Assembly (NCBI GenBank): GCA_023375785.1
Contig: SZWC01004967.1
Span: forward strand, 5,185 to 62,475
From: Penium margaritaceum
Taxonomy: Eukaryota; Streptophyta; Zygnematophyceae; Desmidiales; Peniaceae
Reading direction: 5' to 3'
Length of the DNA stretch: 57,291 nucleotides
Part shown: positions 21,800 to 33,880 of the stretch, in pieces
Numbering within the stretch: position 1 is the first letter of the stretch
Layout of the letters: every line of letters begins with the position of its first letter
Notes under the pieces: model-generated
What the model saw: only the letters and a program-made list of their open reading frames with translations
Databases searched by the model: none
Told to the model about the DNA's origin: nothing
Position numbers and translations under genes: made by a program

Positions 21800-22240
21800 C
21801 GCGGATCAGCAGCGGCAGCAGCAGCAGCGACAGCAGTCGCGAAGCAGTAGCGGCAGCGGCAGCAGTGTGCAGCGATGTGAGGCAGCAGAAAGTAGCGGTA
21901 GCCGCGAGCAAAGGTCCCATTGACTCGGCTGCATCGGCCAAGCCACAGCACCCCTACCTACAGCCGTGCGGAGCAGCGGTAACAGTGACAGTAGCGCCAG
22001 CAGCGTGCAGCGGCGTGCAGCAGCAGCAGCCGACGGCTGCAACCGCCGTTGGAGGCAGCAGCGATGGCTATTGAGCCGCAGCCACAGCAGTGCGTGGGAG
22101 CCACACTAGCATAGCCGTAGCAGCGCCAGCAGCTGCGCGGTGCAACCACTACAGTGGCGTGAGCGTGCAGCAGGGTGCGGTAGAAGGATCAGCTGCATCG
22201 TCAGCAACACTCGCTACAGCGATGGCCGCAGCAGCAGCCC
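21800..22240. repeat. CAG/CGG-rich leader of element C
   Basis: Interrupted CAG, CAA and CGG triplets fill the leader between PBS and gag. They open long low-complexity ORFs on both strands (Ser, Ala, Leu or Gln runs depending on frame), which I do not regard as genes. Confidence 0.8.
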
Positions 22241-22635
22241 TTGGGTCCTCTCTGGTCTACCCTTCCCCCTTCTAGCTGGGTTCTCCTCTCTCCTTGGGTT
22301 GGACGGTGGTGGTTCAGGTACACAAGACTACCTCACGGCCTCTCCCTGATTTCCCATGCCCACAAGGGCGGGTGAAACATTGCCGAAAAACTTTGGCAGC
22401 GTTGGAGGGGGGGGTCCATAGGTGATTTTCCGGCTAAAACAGGCCTTATCATATTTTGCACGCCCACTAGGGCAGGGTAAATACTCCCAAAACTATTTGG
22501 CAGCATGGGGGAAGGCCATCACATAATCCACGTCTGCTCAAGTGGGGTGAACGCTGAAGAAATTCTTTTTGGCAGTGTCCACCACCCAACGGCAGTGGCA
22601 GCACTAGTCATGCACACCTGCGCTATCCCAACACC

Positions 22636-24341
22636 ATGCCCAAGGATGCCCCTATCGAAGTCGGCAGTGTCAGCTCCACCGTGAACGCGGGCATTGCCGC
22701 CTCCGGTGTGAGTGGCGACACACCAGGTGCGATGCGGGATGAGTCCCCGTCCAGCCCTGGCTCATTGGCGCGCGGTCTACGAGAGCTGCGTGAGCAACAG
22801 GCCCAGTAGGCTGAACAGACGGCCATGCAAATGGCCGACTTGTTCAAGCTTTTTCAGGACGTAGTTAAGCCACAACAGGATCAGTAGCAGCAGTAGAAGC
22901 AGCAGCAGCAGTAGTCGCAGCAGCTACTACAACAGCAAGAGCGACAGTAGAAGCTAATCCGTGATGCCTTACGCAAGGGCAAGATGATAGTGGAGAGTGC
23001 AGTTGTAGCTGGCGTCAATGCAGCGTTAGGAGCGTTCAATGTCGATACGTCCAACGACCTTCCACAGTAGGACGAAGACGCAAGTGACGAGGAAGGCATG
23101 TTACGCCTATACCTCACACAGTTTGAAAAACGACGTCGGACCCGCTTGGCGCTCCAAGCGGTACCAGTCGGTGAAGTAGGCCCAACCAACCAGTCCAAGG
23201 TTACTACAGACCAAACGTCCATAGAGGAGCAGTTACTTTGCATGAGTCTAGGACTGAGGGAGGACCCCCGGTCTCCGTTGGAAGAACAAGCTGTCCCTGC
23301 AGCTCCGCCGACAACAAAGCCACCCAAGTGGTTTGAGACCGAACCCCCGATCCACCGGCAGGAGGATAGCTACAGCGCTTGGGAGCCACAGTTCCATATG
23401 TGGGCGGTCAGTGAAGGGGTATATCCATGCTATACCATCCAGTACCAGGTAACATACCCCCAGCAGACGGCTACCGCCGCCCGCGCAGCGTACGATCTCT
23501 TGAAGGCCGTCCTCGAGGAGTACATCATCGACTTCGAACCTTTGCTGGGAGATCCCCACACCGATGCTGGAGCTGACTCACGTGGCGCCTGGGAGCTGGC
23601 GACTACTCTCTTTGAGGATGTGACCATGGCAACAACATCACAGCAGCTGTCAGACTTCAACTTCGTATGCCAGGGTGCACACGAGACACCGGCCAACTAC
23701 TGGCGGCGCGCGATGAGGCTCTACAGGGCCCTGGGGAAGCATGGACCGGGTCAAATCATGGCGTTCAACACCATCAGGATCAGCATTGGGCGCGAGTACG
23801 CCAAGGCTTTTGACAACTTCTGCCTGAGCAGGCTTCAGGATATGGTCGACAGAGGTTTGCTCCTGTCATGGGTGACGCAACACTTTTTACACATGGCAGG
23901 AGTTGGAGCAGCAAATGACGACCGCCATGGTGCATCTGCCGTAGCCGTCACGACTATCCATGTTTCACGCGCCTTCTCCCCTCCCTTCCCTTTGTCGTCA
24001 CAGCCAACAACGACTACCGCAACAGCAGCTGGTTTAGCTGCAGTAATCCAAGGGAAGAAGGCACAAAACAGCAGGAGGGGTACCAAGGAGGGCAAGGAAT
24101 AGGCTGCTTCAAAGCTGGCTAGGGAGCGTCAATGGGAGTGTTACACCTGCGGGGAGCGCACTGGCACACGGAGTGCAAGCTCCCCAAGAACCAGATGAAG
24201 ATTGCGCAAGGTCTGCAACAGGCGTTCAAGCAGTGTGAGCACGCCTCCACACACACCACAGCAGTGACTGACACGCAGCCCTCATCGTCAGTTGATGCAG
24301 TTATAGCCAGCACCAGTGACCTGCCACATCTGGAGCAATAG
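22636..24341 (+). pseudogene. element C gag
   Basis: Starts at ATG 22636. An N-terminal region rich in Ser/Pro leads to a coiled-coil (AMQMADLFKLFQD), a Gln tract, KLIRDALRKGKMIVES and WFETEPPIHRQEDSYSAWEP. The capsid core follows, with RRAMRLYRALGKHGPGQ. A zinc knuckle CYTCGE..HWHTEC (about 24138-24177) is broken by one small indel. In this frame TAG occurs at 22807, 22885, 22894, 22912, 22948, 23068 and 24100, with no TAA or TGA in 488 codons; four of these TAGs lie inside or beside the Gln tract. Standard translation leaves only 23098-24102 as an ORF; under a UAR=Gln code it is one gag of about 500 residues up to the knuckle indel. Confidence 0.88.
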
Positions 24342-24416
24342 CTTGCGACCCAGGCCTGCGATATCACTGAGCTCCGCCAGCTTCTCCGGCTTACCACTGA
24401 GGGAGGTACAAGTGCA

Positions 24417-25320
24417 TTGACTGATCCAAGGGGTCCCAAAGTTGGGTCTGTTGAGTCCATGACGTGCAATCGGGATGGTGGCAATGGGGCACGGTGTGCT
24501 GTTGAGTCTGTGGAGTCATTCGCCATGCGTGATGATGCTGGTCTGTCCCCCATCTTCGCCGCAGTGCTCTCAGGTCACGACGACCTGTCGTGGCTTGATG
24601 AGTCGCAGACACGTGTCGTCAGTGCGGCTCAGCAATCGTTTGCTGAGCCATCCCTGTCTACTGTCTGCACTGTTGGCAGTTGTTCAGTCACGTCGCCCGA
24701 GCGTGTGACGGATGCCACCTCGATCCTAGATTCGGGTGCCACCCATCGCATGACATGTTGCGACTATGATTTTGTGGTGCTTGGTCTTGTCGGCTCTGTG
24801 AAGTCTGTGCGTATGGCTTCTGGGCATGAGGTTCCTGTTCAGGGTGAAGGTGTGGTACAATTCCATGGACCGTCTTGACCGCTCTACATTTCAAAAGTGC
24901 TGTACGTGCCTGGTCTAGAACTCAGCCTGCTGTCTGGATGTGCCTACACACGAATGGGTCTCAGTGTCACATTCACAAGTGGGGATGCCACTATCTCCGT
25001 TGGTGCTATTGCTGAAGTAGTACTCTGTGGCAGGGAAGTAGGGGACTTGTATCACGTCTCTGGCTGCCCCATGTCCACCAACATCACTACACCATCCACT
25101 GCCCGAGTGTTTGTCACAGGTACGCTGTCGCCTGAACATCAGTGCCTACTACATACATGCTTGTGTCGTGTCCACATAGATGCTGTACATTGTCTGATTT
25201 GCACCCAACCTGCGCTCGGTCTTGACGCACCATCCTTTGAGGCGCCGCCCAAGACCGATTGCCTGCAATGCGCGCAAGGCGAAATGTATTGCGCCACATA
25301 CCCTCTGTCTGAATCCATAG
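24417..25320 (+). pseudogene. element C protease and GAG-pre-integrase
   Basis: The aspartic protease active site ILDSGATHRMTC starts at about 24726 (Asp codon 24729). It is followed by SVRMASGHEVPVQGEG and VLYVPGLELSLLSG. A TGA near 24877 interrupts the frame at a GPS-x-PLY position. The pre-integrase zinc region runs LSPEHQCLLHTCL...CLQCAQGEM (25,130-25,290). Confidence 0.88.
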
Positions 25321-26106
25321 CTCTCAAGCTCCTGGAGTTGGTTCACTCAGATCTCAAGGGACCCCTCCCCGTCGAGTTCCAGGATGACACAGGGGGATAC
25401 GTCCTGACGATCACAGACAACTTTACTCGCATGCGGTGGGTCTTCAGTCTGCGTCTGAAAATTGATGCAATGTTAGCTGTTTGCACGTGGCTTGTTATTG
25501 CTGAACGTTAGTCCGGCCATACCCTCCAGATTTTTTGCTCTGATTGAGGCGGTGAGTTCATGGGAGATCTGGACCGCTACTTCGCCTCAGTGGGAGTGTT
25601 TCACAACCTCTCCGCCCCAGTCACGCCATAGCAAAACGGTGTGTGAGAGCACTGGGACCGCACCATGGAGGATGGAGTTCACTCCATGCGGGTAGACAAC
25701 GGCATGCTTGAAGCATTTGCCTTCGAGGGTATGGCCTACTTGATATGGGTCTAGAACAGGATCCCTCACGACCCCCTCCTGAACACACACACCCCATACC
25801 AACTATGGTACGGACGTCGTGCCGACCTATGGCTCGTGTGTGTGTGGGGGTCCCTTGCCTGTGTCTGGTTTACACCAGAATAGCAAGGGTCCAAGCTTTC
25901 CCTTAGAGGCCGCGTTTGCGTGTTCCTAGGCGTGGCCTCACGCTCCAAGGCCTGGCGATTCTGGGACCCCAGTCGTCGGCGCATTGTCAAGTCTCAGGAC
26001 GTCCTTATTTTTTTAGCGTCTCTCCTTCTGAGACCTGCCCACGGGTGGCACTCCACAGACGCATTCCTCTGGGTGTGGAACGATCCCGCGCACAGGGGGG
26101 GATGAG
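25321..26106 (+). pseudogene. element C integrase
   Basis: HSDLKGPLP, then the DDE core: Asp in VLTITDNFTRMRWV, second Asp in FCSD (25542), Glu in EHWDRTMED. TAG codons at 25509 (LVIAER-x-SGH), 25629 (TPQ-x-NGV, where Copia has the second Gln of PQQNG), 25752 and 25881 (PE-x-QGSK, Gln in element A) interrupt it. TGA at 25545 replaces the Arg of SDRGGEF. All three acidic residues remain. Confidence 0.9.
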
Positions 26107-26800
26107 GTGACCGTTAAGACTACCCCGGTCACACTTGGCGTTACTGGTCCTTCCCACCCACCGGCGTGCGCGCGAACGTCGTCTCTGTCACCCACATTGA
26201 CTGCGCCGCCTATCGTGCCTGCATACACCATTCCTCTTGCATCCCCTTCGATTCAAGAGCCTGCGTCACCGGTTGTACCACCAACGTTGTCCGTGTCCCC
26301 AACACCTCTGTCACCAGCAGAGTCACTGGTGTCGTCTACACCCCCTGGGCACTCTACGTCACCAGTCAGGTCACCTATGCCGTCCCCGTCTTCCGTCTTC
26401 CCAGTCAACGGACTGGCTTCACTTGACACGTCACCAGTCCTGTTTGTGTCTGATGAGTGTCCACCGTCTGTCCCAGATGTCTCATCACCAGAGCCATACC
26501 GACAAGGTGAGGGTGGACGTCTCCAACCTCGTTCTACTCAGAGCGTGCGCAGTGGAGACCCTGACACAAGGGCCTTGGGCCTCAGTGCACAGGGGCTCTC
26601 TGAAGTGCACCCTTGCTATGACACATGCCTCGCTCTTCTGATTCGCCAGCACCAACTTGCTGCAGACTCTTCAGAGTCCACCGTCACCCTTGGCCCTTTG
26701 TCTCGGGCCTATGCCTTGGCTACGTGCAGTGGAGGTACTGCGGCTCCTGACCCCAATGTGGTGGAAATGACGCCAGACCACAGCACACTCCGTCAGGCTT
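26107..26800 (+). pseudogene. element C IN-RT linker
   Basis: Pro/Ser/Thr-rich, weakly conserved spacer (PSPSSVFPVNG, SPEPYRQGEGG), ending in the conserved LGLSAQGLSEVHPCYDTCLA also seen in A and G. No domain. It shares the frame of the first RT segment. Confidence 0.8.
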
Positions 26801-27760
26801 TGGCCGGGCCAGATGCGGCACAATGGCGTGCAGCATGCAAGGCTGAGCTGGCGGCTATCAATGAGCATGGGGTTTATGAGCTTGTCAACCTACAGGGGGG
26901 AAGGCCGTTCAGGCCATGTGGGTCTTACGGAAAAAGCTCAAGCCAGACAACATAGTTGATCGCTACAAAGAAAGACTGACTGTGAGAGGATTCTCTCAGG
27001 TGGAAGGGATCGATTTCACTGATACCTTTGCACCAGTTGGGCACATGACCACAGCTCTCGGTCTGCTGTCCCAGGTGGCCCAGCACGACTGGGAACTCCA
27101 CCAAATGGACGTGAACAATGCATTCCTACAAGGTAAGCTGGAGGAAGAGATCTACATGGTCCAGCCTCCAGAGTTCAAGGACGGCACCGGCTGCGTGTAC
27201 CGGCTACGGAAAGCACTTTACGGCTTGAAGGAGTCGCCTCGCTGCTGGAACAAGGAGATCACCGGCACGCTCCTATGAGCAGGCTATGTCCAGAGCACTG
27301 CGGACTCATCACTTTTCCTCTCCCAGACCACTGCCCCCTTTTCAGCCATCCTGGTGTACGTTGACGATCTTCTGATTGCCTCGCCTGATCTGAAGGTTGT
27401 CGAAGCAGCCAAGGACGTGATACAATTGACATACAAGATGAAAAACCTGGTAGAGGCCACATTGTTCCTGGGCATGCAGATTTTCCATGATCGTGCTCAG
27501 CGGATGCTCCTCATCCATCAAGAGCGATACACCCTCTCTTTGGGGAAGTGCTTTGCTGAGATGCTCAATGACGTGCGTACGGCATCAACCCCAATCACCC
27601 CGGACGGACAAGATGCCCTGAAGGTAAATTATCCAGCAAAGCTGGGGGAGTTGGTCGATGTGACCTTGTACTTGCGGGTCATTGGATCGCTCATGTACCT
27701 GGCTACGACGACACTTCCAGACATCGCCTTCACATTCAGCCTGCTTGCACAATTCTAATA
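26800..27760 (+). pseudogene. element C reverse transcriptase
   Basis: AQWRAACKAELAAINEHGVYE, MWVLRKKLKPDN, YKERLTVRGFSQVEGIDFTD, the motif-A Asp in HQMDVNNAFLQG, LEEEIYMVQPPEF, RKALYGLKESPRCWN, TGA (27276), and then YVDDLLIASPDL at 27357 with both catalytic Asp present. A frameshift near 26,900 and one near 27,290 separate the pieces. This is the best preserved RT active site in the window. Confidence 0.93.
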
Positions 27761-28339
27761 GGTGCCACGCAAATGAGTGCTTGAGGCCACAGTCCGGTGC
27801 GTGCGATACATCGTTTCAATTGTCCGCTTAGGACTTCACTATCAAGGGCAGGAATCCGTGGTCCTCGATACATACACGGACAGTGACAGGGCATGGAGTC
27901 CTGACGGCAAGAGTCGCACCGGCTACATCTTCCTCATTGGAAGAACTGCCGTCTCTTGGCACAGTGGCAAGCAGGGTTGCATCGTTCACAACACTACAAA
28001 AGCAGAGTACGTGGCACTATGAGCTGGTGCGACTGAGAGTGTGTGGTTGGTGCGTTTGTTGCATAGCTACGTCAGTCCATGCCTCCCACTGTGCTTCGGT
28101 GTGACAACGAGAGTACAAAGGCCATAACAGAGAACTCTGTCGTGTTCCATGCACGCACAAAGCACATTAACGTCGAGTATCACTACATTCCAGATCTTGT
28201 GGATCAAGGTGAGATTCAGGTCGTGTGGGTCGGCACCGACTCACAGCGTGCTGATTTCCTCACAAAGGTCGTTAGCCGTACGAAGTTTCTAGCGGCCGCA
28301 CGTTCGCTGGGATTGTATCCTGCGTGTCCTATGGACTGA
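27650..28339 (+). pseudogene. element C RNase H
   Basis: SLMYLATTTLPDIAF, DTYTDSDRAWSPDGKSRTGY, SWHSGKQGCI, TTKAEYVAL, CDNESTKA, ARTKHINVEYHYI and ADFLTKVVSRTKF are in the standard Copia order, ending in TGA 28337-28339. TAA-TAG (27757-27762) and TGA (27772, 28021) interrupt it. The AEY and CDN boxes are intact. Confidence 0.92.
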
Positions 28340-28453
28340 CCTCGACCTTGTATCCTGCGTGCCCTTGAGCTGTATTCGTTTCTGTTTGTCATTGTTCTTA
28401 TGGTTTTTTTTGCATCAGTGCTTCTATGTGCGCAAATCTGTTTGCCATGTGGT

Positions 28454-28463
28454 CATGGGGGAG
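28454..28463 (+). other. element C polypurine tract
   Basis: CATGGGGGAG immediately before the 3' LTR. Confidence 0.9.
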
Positions 28464-28997
28464 TATTGTTGTTGTTGTCCTCACTATGACCTCTCGGCTC
28501 AGGTCCGTTGCAAATCCCTGAGGAGGCAGAGAGTACGGGAGACTGGGGGAGCAGACGTGAGTGTGGCGGCTGGCGAGCAGCCTCATGATACACTCACGTC
28601 ATCACTACTTACCTCTTGGAGAGCTCACATTTGTCCTCGAGACAATCCACCATTGTGCTTGTTTGTTTGTGAACTGCAATCCCTCGGTGACCTAGTTTAG
28701 TCTTGCTTGTGCGTTCGTGTTAGTTTAGACAGGCACATAATGTGTCAACACTGTTTGTGGGCAGGTTGTGACATGGGGCAGGTTTGCACATGGTCTCTTT
28801 TTAGCGAGTGCCAGTGAGCTTTCTCTCGCCGGCCAACGGGTGGACTCATTTAGCGACTTCCACCCCGTAGGGTTGTCACTCGACCCCCTCCACGTTTCTC
28901 ACTTTTCCTCCTTTCACACTCGTCTATTTTGGACGAGGTGAGTTGCGTTATGACCATAGTGTGATGCTCCACACAGTAGTGTAAGGGAAGAGGAGTT
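28464..28997 (+). repeat. element C 3' LTR
   Basis: Collinear with 21174-21716 until about GGGAAGAGG. Beyond this, similarity to the 5' LTR fades into the gag of element D, so the exact edge is uncertain by about five bases. Confidence 0.87.
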
Positions 28998-29527
28998 CTT
29001 CTTGTAGTGCCCTTTTTTTCTGTAGTAGTGGCACTTGCCTTTCTTCTTGCCTCTTTGCTTCCCTGACTGCTACTGCTCGTTGCAATTGCCCATGGTCACA
29101 AAGGCTACTTCCGCTGCTACCATTGTTGCGCTTGGTTGCGTTGCGGCGTAGCTCCACCTGTACAAGGTGATTGCAGATGAAGTCCAGGTCGAGAGTAGGC
29201 TGGCATTCCAACGTTTCTCGCACCGTGTCGTAGCTTGTGGGGAGACCCATCAGCAAGAGGAGGATGAAGCGAGTCTCCTCAATAAGGTTCTCGTCTGCTT
29301 TCAGCTGCTTAGTGAGGTCCTTGGCCTTGTCTAGATACGCCTCCATTAACTCACCACACTGCATCCTCAATGCCATCACCATCTCCTCAAAAAGCATGAG
29401 GAAGGCTGGATCCTTACTCTCATACTTCTTACATAACGCCTACCACCCCTCCTATGCCGTTGCCATCTCGCTCATATACTGGAGATGCAGGTTGGAGATT
29501 GTATTGACAAGCAGCCTGTAGGCCTTT
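28998..29527 (-). pseudogene. Copia D gag (B-type element)
   Basis: A minus-strand gag of the UBN2 type: SNLHLQYMSEMATA, KKYESKDPAFL, LMEAYLDKAKDLTKQLKADE, LLMGLPTSYDTVRETL and DFICNHLVQVELRRN. It ends in a degenerate zinc knuckle KCHYYRKKGHYKKN (second Cys is Tyr) at the edge of element C. TAGs precede GAG and GCG in ATA-x-EGW-x-AL; both positions accept Gln. It probably belongs to the same element as B, with the protease and most of integrase lost where C now lies. Confidence 0.85.
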
Positions 29528-29782
29528 CTCTCCATTTTCCTTTTTGAGACAAAGGCATGGAGCCCTGGCCCAGATTCGTGTGGTATATGACCTCGCAAAC
29601 TTCATGTATTCATTTCTCCCCATCCGACCGTTTGATCGGCCCGAAACTTGGATCGTAGACAACTTGCTACTTGATCTTTCACGTTGGTGAAGTCGGATCG
29701 ACAATCGGAGCAAGAATTCGGTTTTTTCTCCATGCCTGATCCTGTGGACGTGTGATTGAGCCGGTTGGCCTCATTTCTAACA
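29528..29782 (-). repeat. element D 5' LTR fragment
   Basis: Matches 18590-18842 from TGTTAGAAATG inward, then joins gag directly at about 29,527. The rest of the LTR, the PBS and the gag start are missing, so an internal deletion joined LTR to gag. Confidence 0.85.
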
Positions 29783-29988
29783 CGTACCACTCTACCTGGT
29801 CTAGCCGTACAGACCGTACAAAATGAATGAGAGATACATGCATAACTATTTCATGCAAATGAAAAAATGTTCATTAGACGTGTTCTTGGTATGAATGACT
29901 CTGTTTTGCATGGAGATCACATGAAAACATTGGGGACAACGAACCGTTTGTTACGGTGAAAGGATCACAAGAAATGATTCATAGGTGT
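29783..29988. other. short unassigned spacer
   Basis: No motif. It separates the outer end of the D LTR from the truncated end of element E and may be original flanking DNA. Confidence 0.5.
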
Positions 29989-31640
29989 TCACTCATGCCA
30001 TGGAATTGACATCGGCAATGGTAGCCTTACAGACTTTAACGGTCTGCACACGTCGCTGTACACGACCTCCAACAGGTCCTTTGCGCGAGCATCGTTCTCA
30101 TTGAACGGCTTGCGCCGCCCCTTGCCCAAAATGCAAGGCTCGCACTTTTTGTGCGCTGATGCATCTATTGCTGCGTCTGCACTATCGATGACAAGGCTGC
30201 GCACCATGTCGCGCTTTGCCATCTCTTTCACACTTGCGGGTGCCGAATGCCCCAACCGTCAGTGCCAGAGCTCTAGATCAGCGCTTCCTCTCTTGGCCAT
30301 GTTGATGACGCGCTCCTGGGAGTCTGCTGTATCCGATGCCGTGGGGACCACCTTAGTCTCCACGATGTAGAGACCGCCCTTGCGCTTTGCCTCCAGCATG
30401 ACCTCGTCGTCACCGTCGATGCACACCACTGCGCCTTTCTTGCAGAAGAGCATCTCATACCCCTTGTCTGTCAAGCGGCTAAAACTCAAAATGTCAGCCA
30501 GGCCAGGGACGTGCTGCACATCACGGATTGTGCACAACTCCTTCTTACCACCCACCACGACTTCTACCTCCACGTCGCCTTGGCCGGCCGCCGGCTCAAC
30601 TTTGTCTTTTCGCGACCACCATTGCCTTGGAGGACTTCTCGTAGGTGACGAACCCCACCTTCTCAACTTGGGTCTGCTCCTCGGCCCTAGAATCCAGGCA
30701 CAGCCTGTTGGCCTTCTTGAGGAAGTGGTTCTTGTTGCCATTGAGGAGCAACCTGCCCTTACTGTTTTTGCCGTCGGTCTTCGCCTCCTCTGGACACTCA
30801 CGGGCCCAATGGCCCTCCTTGCCGCAGTTGCGGCATGCACCTTTCTTGGGATCCTTCTTGCCGCCGCCCTTCCCGCCGCTTCCTCTGCTCTCGCTTCCAC
30901 CACCACGCATTTTGGTGACGAGGGCTGATGAGGAAGACGAGGAATCCACACAGCTCCGTCGTTGTGCCTCGTTGCGGATGCACTCTGCGACCGCGCCATG
31001 GGTGAGCTTGTCCTCCGACCATCCTTCAAGAACGGTGATGAGTGGACCCCAACTGTCAGGTAGGGCCATGTGGAGGGCCATCGCCTGCAGCTGCGTGTCC
31101 ATCTTCAACCCCACATCATTGCATTGCGAGACGAGCGACTTATTCTGTTGTATGGCGAAGATGACATCATCTCACTCCTTGATTTTTATTGTGAGGAGTC
31201 GCTTCACTGCAAAGATTTTGTTCGCGAGCAACTTGGATTGGTGGATGGCGCAAAGCTTTTGCCAAGCTTTGGTTGCCAGCTTGTAGCCTTGGAAGTAGTC
31301 CCACTACGACTCAGCTGTCCCGGACACCAAGAGCATGAGTGCCTCCGTGTTCTTCTTTTCGAAGGCCTACTTCTTCGCGTTCGCAGCAGTCGACTCTACG
31401 AGCACCTCCTTTCCCAACATGATGTCAAACAACCCCTTGTACGAGAGGTGCAGCTCAAACTGCCACCTACGTAGCCCAAAATCTCGGGTCGCCTGCATAC
31501 TTCTAAATGGGCTGCGTCTCTCTCTACGTTATGTGCACAGTTGCTACTCCAACGGGTTCTATGAACTTCACGTCGACGTCCATGATGACGATCCCGTGCG
31601 TTGGGATAGATGTGAACGTTGGAGGCTATCAGACCCGTGG
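29989..31640 (-). pseudogene. Copia E: gag, protease, pre-integrase
   Basis: Minus strand. The gag has YKLATKAWQKLCAIHQSK and MALHMALPDSWGPLITVLEG, with a perfect zinc knuckle CRNCGKEGHWAREC (30836-30792). The protease site reads LDSRAE, where LDSGA is expected (Gly to Arg). LADILSFSRLTDKGYEM follows, then the pre-integrase box ELWH-TGA-RLGHS and CEPCILGKGRRKPF, and the integrase start LLEVVYSDVC, where it is cut. TAGs at Gln-compatible sites and two TGAs occur in gag and pol. Its gag differs from A, C, D and G, so it is a separate lineage. No LTR is recognised. Confidence 0.9.
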
Positions 31641-32589
31641 GCCCATAACCGTTTGTGAGGTGGAATCTTCGTGGTGCGGTCCCAAAGTTTTTCTGATCAT
31701 CTCTAGTTGTTCACATCTTCTGTTTTGGGCAAATCTGAGACTGAGCGTGAGCTTTCTGGTCGCCTCACGCTATGTGAGCAGGCATTTAGAGACAGTCACT
31801 TTTGTGAAGGGAATAACGCAATTTTGCATTTGTTTTTATAGGGCTAGTCATGAGCTTTCTAACGCACCAAAGCGCACGCGATTCAGCCAAGCATAACCCA
31901 AGTTATGCTTTCCGAAGCGAAGGTCTCATCCACCACAGAAGCCCGACGCCGCCACACGCCGTGGCACCTTCCTTCACGTGCGAAGCGCCTTTCCCAAGGC
32001 GCAGATCTCATTGCACGTAATGTATGGGTACCCTGCGTTGTTTCCATGCACCTTCCCCATTTTTGGGTCGAGTTTGGTGATGGGGTGTGACGAGGTTCGA
32101 AACCTGTCCACGGACCTGCAGTCATAATTTTGACGAAGTCGACGAGTAACAAAACGTACTACTGAGTTTCGGACGCCAAGCCATGATTTTGGCGAAGTCC
32201 CTCAGTAACAACCTGCACTACAAGATCTGGTGGATGATCCACCTGATAAGGTGCATTATCCACAGGACGCCTCGGCATGCCTTCCGGAGCAATTTCTCCA
32301 GATGGTGTTTTTGTTACTCGGTCCAGTCGATTATCCACCGGATTTCGAGTCGCAGCCGGCTCCCAGAGCCGCTGCGCACACCCCAACTTTGGAAGGCCAT
32401 ATCTCCCTAATCTTGTTCAATTCTAGGGAAACAACTTTCACCAGATTCAACATCTCGTCAAATTTATGGGACAATCATCCAATTTAAGATCGGATCAATC
32501 ATCGAGTCACCAGATCTGCCAGCGCGGAGCTCCCACTTTCTGGCGGCTCCTCGTCGCATCCCAGCGCCGCACTTGGGCATGCAGATGGG
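31641..32589. other. unassigned, with direct repeat at 32112-32222
   Basis: Two 40-base segments sharing ATTTTG-CGAAGTC and AGTAACAA (about 32,116-32,155 and 32,180-32,222) form a direct repeat. A plus-strand frame from 32,160 to 32,487 (VDDPPDKVHYPQD, GPVDYPPDFESQP) looks coding in composition but matches nothing I know. Confidence 0.4.
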
Positions 32590-33880
32590 CAATTTTTCAA
32601 CAACTGCATGGTCGTTAGCATAAAAAAAAAAACAAGCAAGCAAGAGGACCTGTTTGTGGCCATTCTTCAGGAAGGTGGCGTCCATCGTAACAATCCCCCG
32701 ACTGTGCTGAAAGCCGACTCTCGCGGCAGCTCGAGTGACAAATCCCCACAGGAAGGCACTGCTTTTGTCCTTGTGGACAATGGCATGTGTTCTTGGGTCC
32801 ACGTGTTTGAGCTGCATGGAAGACGTGGACATGCGTGTGTGAAAAGAAGGAAAAAAATCACCATTACGATGGAAGAAACAGAACCATACATCTTGACGTA
32901 CCTCTTTGATGTACGAGGGAAAGAGGCTCCACATGTCACTCTTCTTGTCCATCAACTTCTCTTGGGTACGTGTATTTGTGCAGTACAGAGTGTTGTTAGA
33001 GATGATCACCCCGGTCCTTTTGTGTAGAACTTGATGCACGGTAGCCATAGATGCCGTGGGATCGCGCTGCAGAGCCACGGAGATCTTGCGGGCCACCTAG
33101 CCTTTCTACATCACGAGATTGCCTCATCCAATGCTGGGGATATTCTTGTGGCCTTTGGTGTTGTGTGACACAATGACGTGTCCGAACTTGCTTGTAACGC
33201 AAGCACGTAGGAGCCACATACAACCATTCAACCATGGTTTTGGCTTCAGCACAGGTAATGTGGAATTGTGCAAGCTCACTACGAATCCATTTCAGTTTGG
33301 AGCAGTTATCAACTGCATAGTCCTCCACATAGGCTCGTGTAGCATCCATGTTGTCAAGCACCATCCCCTCCTTTGGTTCCTTCTGCATCTCGTTGCGCTT
33401 CTTAGGGGGTGTGACATGGTTTGTCATCAGAATTGCCTGTCCAAACAAGCACATAGGAAGACACAACAAGACACCAACGATGAAGAAAATAATTTGGTCA
33501 CCAATGTGAGCTACAAAGAAAAGAGAAGAAACAACCGGGAAACAAGGCAAGAAACACCAAGGTGGCCATGTGGGAGAGACAGGACGCAATGACAGCCTAT
33601 GATGTACCTAACCGGTTCGGTTTCTCGGACATCGGGAGAACCCGGAGCACGAGGTGGCTCATCAGGGGGTTGGTTTTATAGAAGGGTGTCCCACTCGTCC
33701 AACTGCCGCTGAAACCAGTCATCGTTCCAATGCCTCTCCAATCAAAACATCACATCGTCAAACACGCCTGATGTGTCGTTCGGAGGAGGGTTATCAGGGT
33801 ACCACCATGGAGCAGGACCGAGAGCGGGGGCCGGATCGTTCTCATCCGGATTTGGTCGCATGGCTAAACGCCACATGTGA
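32590..33880 (-). pseudogene. MULE2 Mutator-like transposase, truncated
   Basis: A second MULE transposase on the minus strand. A Pro/acidic first exon (WYPDNPPPNDTSGVFDD) ends at 33608. A 171-bp intron (33607-33437, GTACAT donor, GGACAG acceptor) leads to exon 2 with NMDATRAYVEDYAVDN, KISVALQRDPTASMATVHQV and FPSYIKE (end 32902). A 90-bp phase-0 intron (32901-32812) leads to exon 3 with LKHVDPRTHAIV and the catalytic MDATFLKNGHKQVLLLA. It stops at YANDHAVV (about 32,605), where unrelated sequence begins, so the C-terminal half is lost. The first catalytic Asp is present, unlike MULE1. TGA and two TAGs interrupt exon 2; one TAG is at the Trp of MULE1 VKWVARQ. Confidence 0.88.

Larger units (their letters stand above)
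21174..28997 (+). mobile_element. Copia element C
   Basis: About 7.8 kb on the plus strand: 5' LTR, PBS, a CAG-rich leader, gag, protease, integrase, RT, RNase H, polypurine tract and 3' LTR. Domain order and sequence resemble element A closely enough to call them one lineage. The YVDD box is intact (27357-27368). No target duplication can be found, because the left end continues into C' rather than flanking DNA. It lies within a B/D-type element of the other orientation. Confidence 0.94.
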
